Below, piece after piece: positions 57,901 through 64,000 of a stretch of 64,000 nt of DNA (its first letter is position 1; the number at the start of each line of letters is the position of its first letter). The translations under genes and the position numbers were made by a program. The notes beneath the pieces are model-generated. The model worked only from the letters and a program-made list of their open reading frames with translations, had not been told where the DNA came from and made no database searches. The stretch spans positions 24,581,177 through 24,645,176 of the forward strand of contig JBBMOA010000020.1 of assembly GCA_037954235.1 (NCBI GenBank), read 5' to 3'. This stretch comes from Aulostomus chinensis. Taxonomy: Eukaryota > Chordata > Actinopteri > Syngnathiformes > Aulostomidae.

Positions 57901-60900
57901 TGATGTAGAACTGAACCTCCACCATCCACCGGTCTGGTGTTTACTGGTGGATCTGATGTAGAACTGAACCTCCACCATCCACCGGTCTGGTGTTTACTGG
58001 TGGATCTGATGTAGAACTGAACCTCCACCATCCACCGGTCTGGTGTTTACTGGTGGATCTGATGTAGAACTGAACCTCCGCCATCCACCGGTCTGGTGTT
58101 TACTGGTGGATCTGATGTAGAACTGAACCTCCACCATCCACCGGTCTGGTGTTTACTGGTGGATCTGATGTAGAACTGAACCTCCACCATCCACCGGTCT
58201 GGTGTTTACTGGTGGATCTGATGTAGAACTGAACCTCCACCATACAGGGATGAAAGCAGAGTGAAAGCTTTATCCGTCACCATGTTAACAATTACTCTAT
58301 TCTATTCCCTGTTTATTTCCGTTGGATGTTTCCTCAACACTTTCACCATAAAGACCGTGAGATCCCATCTGGGCTGTAGCAACACTAACTGGATTCAAGA
58401 GGAACATTTAAGTCCAGGGTCAGAGATTCGTAACTAAGCGGCTGCGGTCAACTTGCTAACTAGTTTGTCAAACGTAAATGGAAGGTTCAGTGATAACTGA
58501 GTTTGGTTTGAGTTAACTGAAATTTAAATTAATAGTTAAATGTTGGCAAGCATTTTAGCCCCAGCAGCAGCACGGGGTCTTTCTGGGTGAGTCTCCATGT
58601 TCTCCCTGTTCCTGCTGGGTTCTCTCTGGTACTCCAGCTTCCTCCACAGTCCAAAGACATCAAGAGGGACCAGGTTAATCCAGACTCTAAATTGACCGTA
58701 GGCGTGGCTGGGAGAGCCAATGGTTGTCTGTCTCTATGTGTTGGCCCTGCCATGGACTGGTGACCTGTCCAGGGGGAAGGCTGCTGGGATAGGCTCCACC
58801 CCCACCACCCTCAACAGGAGAAGAGAGGGAACATGGAGGGAACATGGAGGGATGATGGATGGATGATGGATGGGTGGATGGATGATGGATGGATGGATGA
58901 TGGATGGATTGAAGTCGGCAGGCTGTCAGAAGGTTCCTGCACTACTCAGCACTAACTGACTAACCCTGACCCTAACCCTTTCATCCACAGTAAAAGGGTA
59001 TCATTGCTAAAGAGGATAAAGAAAATAAAGGACATAATTTTTTCTAATTGGAGTTGAATCACTGAAATCTGGATCTCAGAGGTAGAGATCCAGCCGCCCC
59101 TCCTCTCCTGCTCACCTGCCTTCAGGTTCTCGAGGCAGCAGCTCCAGCACCACCTCCCTAGGGAGGCGACCAGGTGGATCCTGACTAGATGTCCAAACCA
59201 CCTCAGCTGGGTCCTGACGACGCAAAGGAGCAGCTACTCTGAGTCCTTCACGGAAGACTCAACTTCCCCCCGGCTGGACTCCCTCGTCACAATGGTTTGG
59301 TAGAGTGACCACAAAACCGCGACCGTTGCCCCACCTCTCGGACCCCAGTCAGGCTCCAGAGTCCCTCAGTGGACCCTGAGAAACAGATTTATTTATTGCT
59401 GGATTTCAGACAGAAATATTGGGTGTCAAATTTCTCCTTTGTTTCATTCATAGATCGTATTAAAACATTCTCCCGGCCCGCACACGAGCACGAGAAATCT
59501 CCTTTCAGGTTGTGATGTCACTCATCTGCTCAGGAGGCCCAGGATGGCGCACTGTCACCAGATAGCTCTTTTTTCAGATGAGATGTTTGCAGTGTCCTCT
59601 GTGACCACAGACGTGAATCAGTCTTCTTCCAGGTCGGACCAGAACCTCCTCAGGAGCCGGTCCTCAGAAAGGTGTCAGTCCAAGGACACTCACTGAGCGT
59701 ATTCCCAGCGGCGGACTCTGACGTCCTTCATGGAGGCTGTAATTACACACTCAGTGCTCTGATTGGCCGCTGAGTAGAGGACGGAGAGATGAAGAAGAGG
59801 AGGAGGAGGAGCGCAGGAAGACTCTTCTTCTGTAACCATGACGTCTCTCTTCAGACGCTGCTCAGTACGAAGGCCCATGTGTGTCAGGGAAAACAGGAGC
59901 TATCATGATAACGATAACCATCACGACGCATTTCAGCTCTGAAGCAGAGCAAACCTGAAGCTGTCAAACTGTTCAACGTCACCTGACCTGGACTCGTGTC
60001 ACTTTAGAGGCTCAAGATCTTCACAAATGTGTTTATTCAAAAGCAAATAAATAAAAATTATTACAAATTCATCATTTGAAAAAGAGGAATTTGAAAATGT
60101 ATTAAAAAGGTGAAATATTAACGATCAAATTTAAAAGGGAAAATTCAGAATGCAGCTTGTCAGTTTTCAATTCCTTGTTTCTGTTTTTTTTTTTTTTTGA
60201 GAAACTGCATGGGTCGGCTCGGGAAATCAGCAAAGACACAATAATGAATCACCCAAGGACGAGCAAACCAAGTGTCTGATGGTTAAATTTGGTACTTCTA
60301 CATCTGCTACAAGTGCAGGAGGGGTGGCCGCCACCGTCAGCACCCACTGAAGGCGCTGATCACACCCATCAAGAGCGAAGCGTCTGGTCCCCCAAAGCGG
60401 CGTCACGTCTCTGATGTCTCTCGTCTGCAGGGCGGCTCAGAAGCTCAGTCTGTCTCGCAGGAAGAAGTCCCGTCCTGGCCCCCCTTCCCCGCCAGGCGAG
60501 GCCCCGGGGCCGCTGCTCTACACCGGGGGCTTCAGTGGGGCCCTGCAGCTCTCGCCGCCCGCTGTCCCACCATGCCTCCTACGTGCTGGGTCAAAGGTCA
60601 AGGACACCCCGGGGATGGGGAAGGTAAGAGGTTCTCCCAGAATGCCCTGCAGGTCATTGGCCTCCCGCTGACAACGGTACAACCTCAACTCTGCTGAATC
60701 TCAGTGGCGACGTCTGAATTTGGACTCTAGACTGAACAGACTAGACTTTGGTGACTGGTTCCTTAAAGGTTCCTTTAATGTCGATAAGAGTTGCTACAAA
60801 TATTCAGGGAACACTGTACACAGACCTGCAGCAAACATTCCGTTCACGTTCTCAGAGAATGCTGAATACTCCCTGGAACTCTTCTCGTAACAACCCTCCA

Positions 60901-61780
60901 ACCTTCATAGAACTCTACATCTGGACCACCGGTCCTTCGGGGAACCTACAGGGAACATTTTACAGTAAAGGCCCCCTAAACGTTCCCAGAGCATTGTGAA
61001 TGTTCCCCTGTCATTACACCGTGTAACATCCCCCTTTCCTTCAAATAACTCAACATCTTGACCTTCTGAGAACCGGGTGACCTACAGGGAACATCCTGTA
61101 ATGACCTGTAACAATCCCAGAACATTCTGAAGTCTGAATGTTCTCCAATTATTCCGATTGCTGAGTGGAACCCTCTCCTGTGACCTCCAGAGAACCACGT
61201 GAGAACATTTCTTACCTCAGCAGAGTGCTTCATACCCGTCCCATCCCGCTGGCTCTTTCTCAGTCTCAGGAATCCGCACGTCTCTCCTCTCTCCAGGTCA
61301 GAGTGATGCTCCGGATCTGCTCGGTCAACAGCAGCGAGTCGTCCGAGTCCATGTCCTTCCTCAAAGTCGATGGCAGGAAGAAGCAGCTGAATCTCTGCGA
61401 GACGCCGGCTGGCGTAGCCCAGCGGAGATCCTCCAGCTCTGCGCCCAAGACCTTCACCTTCGACGCCATCTTTACCCAAGATGCCTCACAGGTGAGACAG
61501 GACAGAAAATTTTGGAGGTGTTAGATGTTTGAGAATCATCAGTATTCTCACAGCAATCTGCATGATTGGTGGAAAATTTCAAAATGGAGTTATTTGTTGA
61601 CAACATCCCTGTGTGACTGTGCTCTGACGTGATTGGTCGATGCTGACTGGACCTCGTCCCGATAGGCTGAGGTGTGCTCAGGGACGCTGGCGGAGGTCAT
61701 CCAGTCAGTGGTGAACGGAGCAGACGGCTGCATCTTCTGCTACGGACATGCTAACCTGGGTAATTACACACACACACGCG

Positions 61781-61821
<41 letters not shown>

Positions 61822-63863
61822 TCTACAAGTCAGATGATTGTTGATTCTGCCTTCCCAGGTAAGACATACACCATGATTGGCCGAGAGTGCTCCACGCAGA
61901 GTCTAGGTGTGGCTCCGACTGCCATCTCCTGGCTGTTTAAGGTGATCGAGGAGCGCAGGGAGAAGGCCGGGGCCGGTTTCTCTGTCCGAGTCTCAGCGGT
62001 GGAGATCTCCGGCCGCGAGGAGACGCTGAGTGACCTCCTAGCTGATCTCGCCTCCTCGTTGGGTGGCCACCAGGAGGCCCCGGGCCCTGCTGTGTCACTG
62101 TGGGAAGACCCCATCTGTGGATCTCAGGTAGAACCCATCCTTCCCTTTCACCGACGCTGGATTTTCAAAATAAAACCGTTTGTCAGGCTCAGGTTGTCTG
62201 AAAGCAAATCAGTGAAGCGTCTTTTCCATTAAATTGACGGTGAATCAGAGAAGCTGGAGACGCCATCGCCAGCCTGACTGGACAATCACACCAACTCCTC
62301 CATCATCTCAGCACAACTGAAGGGGGTCAGTACTCATGAGGAGGCAGCAAACACCACCTTTCCCATCGCCCCCATCTCCTCAGTCTCAGGAATGTCTTCA
62401 AATTTGAACTCATGTTCCCTGACACGTTTTTTTTTTCTTCCCTAGAGGTTCCTCTGATGACCTTGGGGGGAACCTCCAACATGTTCCCCCAAGCTATCCT
62501 ATAAATGTTCCCAGAGCTTCCTGAGTATTACCTGAACATCAACCTGGAAACATTCTGGGAACGTGGTGTTCTGGAGGGGAAGTGGTGTTCTAGAGGGGAC
62601 GTGGTGTTCTAGAGGGGACGTGGTGTTCTGGAGGGGATGTGGTGTTCTGGAGGGGCGCGGTGTTCTGGAGGGGTGCGGTGTTCTGGAGGGGCGTGGTGTT
62701 CTAGAGGGGAAGTGGTGTTCTAGAGGGGGCGTCCCTCTAGATGGTGATGATCCCTTAAACCTTCGCAGAACTTTCTGAATGTTGCCTCATTATTCCACCA
62801 ACTACCATCCCCCTAACAGGACTGAGGGAACCCCAGCAGGGAACATTATCAGAACCCTATTGGAATGTACAGTATGTAGCTGGGAGCATTTTCAAAAAAA
62901 TCCCACTGAATATTTCTCTTGAAAATTTGCAGGAGATGTTATTCGTCTGTTTCCAATCTTCTGGTTTGGTTGTGGTCGCCACACTGCCAGTGATGATTTT
63001 TCTATCAGCTAAAATGAGCCGGAGTCAGAAAGTGACGAGGAAATTACCAGCATATTAGCACAAATCAATTCTTGAAATAAAAGGTTTGGTAACATGATGC
63101 TGATGACATCATGAGTTCACCTTGAATGACACCTCACCTCCCCTCCGTCCTCCCTCCATCTTGTCCTCCCTGACCTCCTCTTCACCCAGGAGACTTCATG
63201 GCTGTCCACAACTGTCCAATTAGTTCTGACGTCGTCCATGTTGTTATTCTGAGGGAACCCCAGCAGGGAACATTATCAGAACCCTATTGGAATGTACAGT
63301 ATGTAGCTGGGAGCATTTTCAAAAAAATCCACCTTCACCTCCCCGGAGCTCGTCCGCCTGACACTTTTTATCTCCCCTCACTTTAATTTTCTTGCCTTTC
63401 TTTCTCCAGTTTGCCTCCTTTGTGCAGACGTCGTTTATCTTCATCAAACCCCATTTTGTCTTAAATTAGCTTTTATCTTTGTTCATTTTATCTCCGACAT
63501 GCTGGTCATTGAGGGTTTTCTCTGAATTCTTTTCTTCTTCTCAGGATTTCAGCAGAAAATCTGTGTTCTTTTACGCAAGAGCCAAGCTGCTGAGCTCAGC
63601 ATGTCACATGACCAGCCTCCATCATGGTCACCATCATCATCATCTCACTTCTTGCATTCTCATGATCTTTGTCCATCAGCTGCAGAACCAGACGGAGCTG
63701 CGAGCCACCAACGCTGAGCGAGCCGCCTTCTTCCTGGACGCTGCGCTGGCGGCGAGGCAGAGCTGCCAGGCGCAGGGCGACCTGGAGGCTCGGAGGAACT
63801 CTCACTTCCTGTTCACCCTGCACCTCTACCAGGAGAGACTGGACAAGACCAACAAGGCTGCAG
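40151..63863 (+). CDS. kif26a: KIF26A, atypical kinesin (5' part; continues past the window)
   Basis: Exons in phase: 40151-40210 (probable first), 41123-41374, 46684-47130, 48889-49013, 60431-60623, 61297-61491, 61666-61759, 61859-62127, 63680-63863; 606 codons so far, with the last donor GTCCGT. KIF26A rather than KIF26B is indicated by RKRLHSAGDKDD..SRPNPEG, AAAAFFIRAAQKLSLSRRKK and CLLRAGSKVKDTPG. Paired-cysteine motifs (Cys80/Cys83, Cys134/Cys137) precede the motor-like domain, which starts about residue 360 (VMLRIC) and includes QSVVNGADGCIF and the degenerate P-loop GHANLGKT at 451-458. Known family role: a microtubule-binding kinesin without motor ATPase activity, acting in signalling and in enteric and neuronal development. 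Switch I, switch II and the long tail lie outside the window. Intron 4 (49014-60430) is 11.4 kb and full of repeats. Confidence 0.92.
40526..40605 (+). repeat. Two unexpanded units of the 'gtttgtagtccaacagg' element
   Basis: Two diverged copies of the core amplified at 24002-24793 and 56793-57143: 'gtttgtagtccaacaggaa' near 40532 and 'tttgtagtccaacaagcag' near 40577, separated by 'cagcatgtcagggatgatg'. It appears to be the element in a nearly unexpanded state. Confidence 0.7.
41123..49013 (+). CDS. kif26a: KIF26A exons 2-4 (N-terminal region)
   Basis: Exon 2 (41123-41374, 84 codons) carries LCQRCHIVASQLKRQ, matching the first CxxC motif of the family. Exon 3 (46684-47130, 149 codons) starts DPVYASFLFDKLQ, carries the second motif CDVCGVSFHQLRR, and ends with CLEGVWRVS. 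Exon 4 (48889-49013) contains VATQTGQTPSAAAAFFI and ends AG|, completed as Arg by the next exon. All have canonical AG acceptors and GT donors and preserve phase. The linker in exon 3 (Gly/Trp-rich, about residues 160-230) is poorly conserved. Confidence 0.88.
41375..43448. other. KIF26A intron 2, left part
   Basis: No second gene, RNA or named element recognised. 43090-43330 is rich in short gctaa/ttagct words like those in the minisatellites. Confidence 0.45.
43449..43893. repeat. (TAA)n trinucleotide array with TGA variants
   Basis: About 148 trinucleotides, mostly aat with scattered atg (read as TAA and TGA), in locally ordered blocks. Long open frames (poly-Ile/Met on plus, poly-Leu/Ser on minus) are repeat translation. 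Confidence 0.95.
44745..45185 (-). mobile_element. Non-LTR retrotransposon reverse-transcriptase fragment
   Basis: On the minus strand, AVQSLYRRSESLVHIAGSK, VGLPQGCPLSPVLFITFMDR and the catalytic FADD box (SSLLFADDVV) are the fingers/palm of a LINE reverse transcriptase. The frame shifts upstream of 45023 and stops right after the FADD box (44775), and the rest of the element is missing, so it is a dead internal fragment. The clade cannot be fixed by eye. Confidence 0.85.
45190..46683. other. KIF26A intron 2, right part
   Basis: No gene or named repeat recognised between the reverse-transcriptase fragment and exon 3; frames here are short and unmatched. Confidence 0.45.
47131..48888. other. 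KIF26A intron 3
   Basis: 1758-base intron with GT (gtgagc) and AG (ccgtcag) ends. Nothing else recognised beyond short A runs near 47322 and 48060. Confidence 0.6.
50882..52153. mobile_element. hAT-family element with perfect 8-bp target duplication, carrying a minisatellite
   Basis: Element at 50890-52145 (1256 bp). Ends CAGTGCTTAATT and, reversed, CAGGGGTTAATT (10 of 12). Flanks gccacgcc at 50882-50889 and 52146-52153 are identical octamers, the hAT target size. 'ggtaccggaac' near each end recurs in inverted orientation. The only long frame (51735-52025, 96 codons) matches no transposase I know, so the copy looks non-autonomous. A minisatellite at about 51319-51686 lies inside. Confidence 0.85.
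51319..51686. repeat. Higher-order minisatellite inside the hAT element
   Basis: A 20-bp unit, ctggctagctggaggtgaac, is repeated 2-3 times, then a spacer 'gctgtggcggcgctagcc'..'tcctgtcctggctt', and the whole block is repeated about four times. Confidence 0.9.
52154..53130. other. Gene-free part of KIF26A intron 4
   Basis: Nothing recognised in either strand. Confidence 0.45.
53131..53210 (-). repeat. Dispersed repeat flank shared with 57149-57225
   Basis: The reverse complement of this stretch ('gttagcagtgctaagctaa', 'gagctacaccagggtcacat', 'gacttcaaggtca') matches 57149-57225 closely. In both places it lies beside an array built on the 'ccaacaggaagtg' core, so core and flank belong to one dispersed element. 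Confidence 0.7.
53362..53665. repeat. Minisatellite, 33-bp unit, about 9 copies
   Basis: Unit 'ggaggaaccaggagatgg' plus 'ccacttcctgttggt'. Its length is a multiple of three, so several frames stay open on both strands; none resembles a protein. The reverse complement of the terminal unit joins 'gtttgtggtccaacagg' to 'ctcctggttcctc', linking it to the array at 24002. Confidence 0.95.
54857..54974. repeat. (CA)n followed by (TG)n, inverted dinucleotide pair
   Basis: About 22 CA units (54857-54901), a 16-base spacer, then about 28 TG units (54918-54974). The two tracts are complementary and could fold into one long hairpin. Confidence 0.95.
55080..55395 (+). repeat. Purine-rich G-cluster region
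   Basis: Runs of gggaggga, gagagag and ggaggaggggga at about 55085-55135 and 55250-55392, with almost no pyrimidines within the runs. No coding sense; open frames are low complexity. Confidence 0.7.
55396..56792. other. Gene-free part of KIF26A intron 4
   Basis: Nothing recognised; several short frames on both strands resemble no family. Confidence 0.45.
56793..57225 (+). repeat. Minisatellite, 43-bp unit, about 8 copies, plus shared flank
   Basis: Unit 'gtttgtagtccaacaggaag' plus 'tgatagtatgagggatgagg'; alternate units have 'gtttgaagtcc'. The array ends with a 'gaagtggtcacttcaagg' unit and passes into the flank at 57149-57225 shared with 53131-53210. Same core as 24002-24793. Confidence 0.95.
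57334..58242. repeat. Minisatellite, 53-bp unit, 17 copies, hairpin-forming
   Basis: The regular unit contains 'atccaccgg', 'tctggtgttta' and 'ctggtggat': arms that pair around an 11-base loop. Units are nearly identical, with aac/acc alternation at one site. One unit (about 57819-57847) has both arms changed in a way that restores pairing. Confidence 0.97.
58556..58910 (+). mobile_element. Teleost tRNA-derived SINE, 5'-truncated copy 3
   Basis: Starts within the SINE head ('gcagcacggggtctttctgg') and runs through the same body as copies 1 and 2 to a (GATG)n tail. Like copy 1 it reads 'cctccacag' where copy 2 has 'cctcccacag', so copies 1 and 3 may share a source. No clear target duplication found. 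Confidence 0.85.
59060..59360 (-). mobile_element. Non-LTR retrotransposon 3' fragment
   Basis: The minus strand carries phrases typical of fish LINE 3' ends: 'gagtagctgctcctttgc', 'cagctgaggtggtttgga', 'catctagtcaggatcc' and 'gcctccctagggaggtgg'. Degenerate, no open frame. It could belong to the same family as the reverse-transcriptase fragment at 44745-45185, but that is untested. Confidence 0.6.
59361..60430. other. Right end of KIF26A intron 4
   Basis: No gene or named element seen apart from a T run at about 60185-60198. The acceptor 'tcgtctgcag' ends at 60430. Confidence 0.5.
60431..63863 (+). CDS. kif26a: KIF26A exons 5-9 (linker and start of the motor-like domain)
   Basis: Exon 5 (60431-60623) reads AAQKLSLSRRKKSRPG to KVKDTPGMGK. 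Exon 6 (61297-61491) gives VRVMLRICS, SMSFLKVDGRKKQLNL and FTFDAIFTQDASQ. Exon 7 (61666-61759) gives AEVCSGTLAEVIQSVVNGAD and the P-loop start. Exon 8 (61859-62127) gives GKTYTMIG, ISWLFKVIEERREKAG, FSVRVSAVEISG and LWEDPICGSQ. Exon 9 (63680-63863) gives LQNQTELRATNAERAAFFLD and SHFLFTLHLYQERLDK. Order, spacing and phase follow human KIF26A. The polypeptide continues beyond 63863. Confidence 0.93.
62558..62735. repeat. Short minisatellite, 17-19-bp unit
   Basis: About ten units of 'gtggtgttctggagggga' with tag/tgg and acg/atg variants, in the KIF26A intron after exon 8. Confidence 0.9.
62822..62903 (+). repeat. 82-bp perfect direct repeat, copy 1
   Basis: Identical over all 82 bases to 63249-63330, from 'ctgagggaaccccagcagg' to 'cattttcaaaaaaatcc'. 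The two lie 427 bases apart in the same intron. Confidence 0.95.
63249..63330 (+). repeat. 82-bp perfect direct repeat, copy 2
   Basis: Second copy of 62822-62903, ending just upstream of KIF26A exon 9. Sequence on both sides differs between the two copies. Confidence 0.95.
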
Positions 63864-64000
63864 GTCCGTGCGTGAGATCACGTCCATCCACTTATGGAGA
63901 AGACTGGCGGGATTTTGATTTGACATTCAAGTAGAACTGTTTTCATAGAAGAAAACTACAAACTCAGAGAAGTTTTACTACACAGAGATGAAGTACTATT

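Overview
The window reads as genomic DNA of a teleost fish, probably a percomorph. Genes are split by short GT-AG introns, and intergenic and intronic DNA is full of (CA)n/(TG)n tracts, minisatellites, teleost SINEs and hAT elements. The gene order ZBTB1 / ZBTB25 / MTHFD1-type gene has the arrangement I know from human chromosome 14 (ZBTB1 and ZBTB25 head to head, the MTHFD1 gene tail to tail with ZBTB25). A KIF26A gene follows; the human KIF26A is also on chromosome 14.

Layout. 0.3-2.8 kb: decayed C1q-domain pseudogene between two inverted copies of a dispersed repeat, plus a truncated SINE. 2.86-8.66 kb (minus): a full-length fast-type sarcomeric myosin heavy chain in ONE uninterrupted 1934-codon frame, with a TATA box and a perfect CArG box just upstream. 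8.8-13.8 kb: no gene recognised. 13.83-15.88 kb (minus): ZBTB1 coding exon, with a GC-rich ETS-motif promoter and a non-coding first exon near 17.4-17.6 kb. 18.98-21.90 kb (plus): ZBTB25, with a TCTCGCGAGA promoter, a non-coding exon and two coding exons. 24.0-24.8 kb: a minisatellite. 26.64-27.21 kb: SINE with a 14-bp target duplication. 27.72-32.74 kb (minus): a ten-exon MTHFD1-type dehydrogenase/cyclohydrolase gene that I could assemble completely in phase (322 codons). It has a 20-residue N-terminal extension resembling a mitochondrial presequence and stops where the synthetase domain of MTHFD1 would begin. 33-40 kb: repeats, with a 1.1-kb hAT element (8-bp target duplication) holding an apparently nested Harbinger-like insertion, placed in a 26-bp minisatellite. 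40.15-63.86 kb and beyond the window (plus): KIF26A, eight well-supported coding exons plus one likely first exon. Its introns hold a LINE reverse-transcriptase fragment, a second hAT element with a perfect 8-bp target duplication, related minisatellites, and a 53-bp-unit minisatellite with a compensatory hairpin change.

The genes do not form a pathway. ZBTB1 and ZBTB25 are nuclear BTB/zinc-finger regulators in a divergent pair, the MTHFD1-type enzyme belongs to one-carbon folate metabolism, the myosin is a sarcomeric motor, and KIF26A is an atypical kinesin. The points most worth following are the intronless myosin with an apparently native promoter, the synthetase-less and probably mitochondrial MTHFD1 paralogue, and the minisatellite biology (hairpin covariation; two arrays amplified from overlapping parts of one ancestral element). 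All exon coordinates were derived by hand from reading frames, splice signals and remembered family sequence; no alignment or database search was run.
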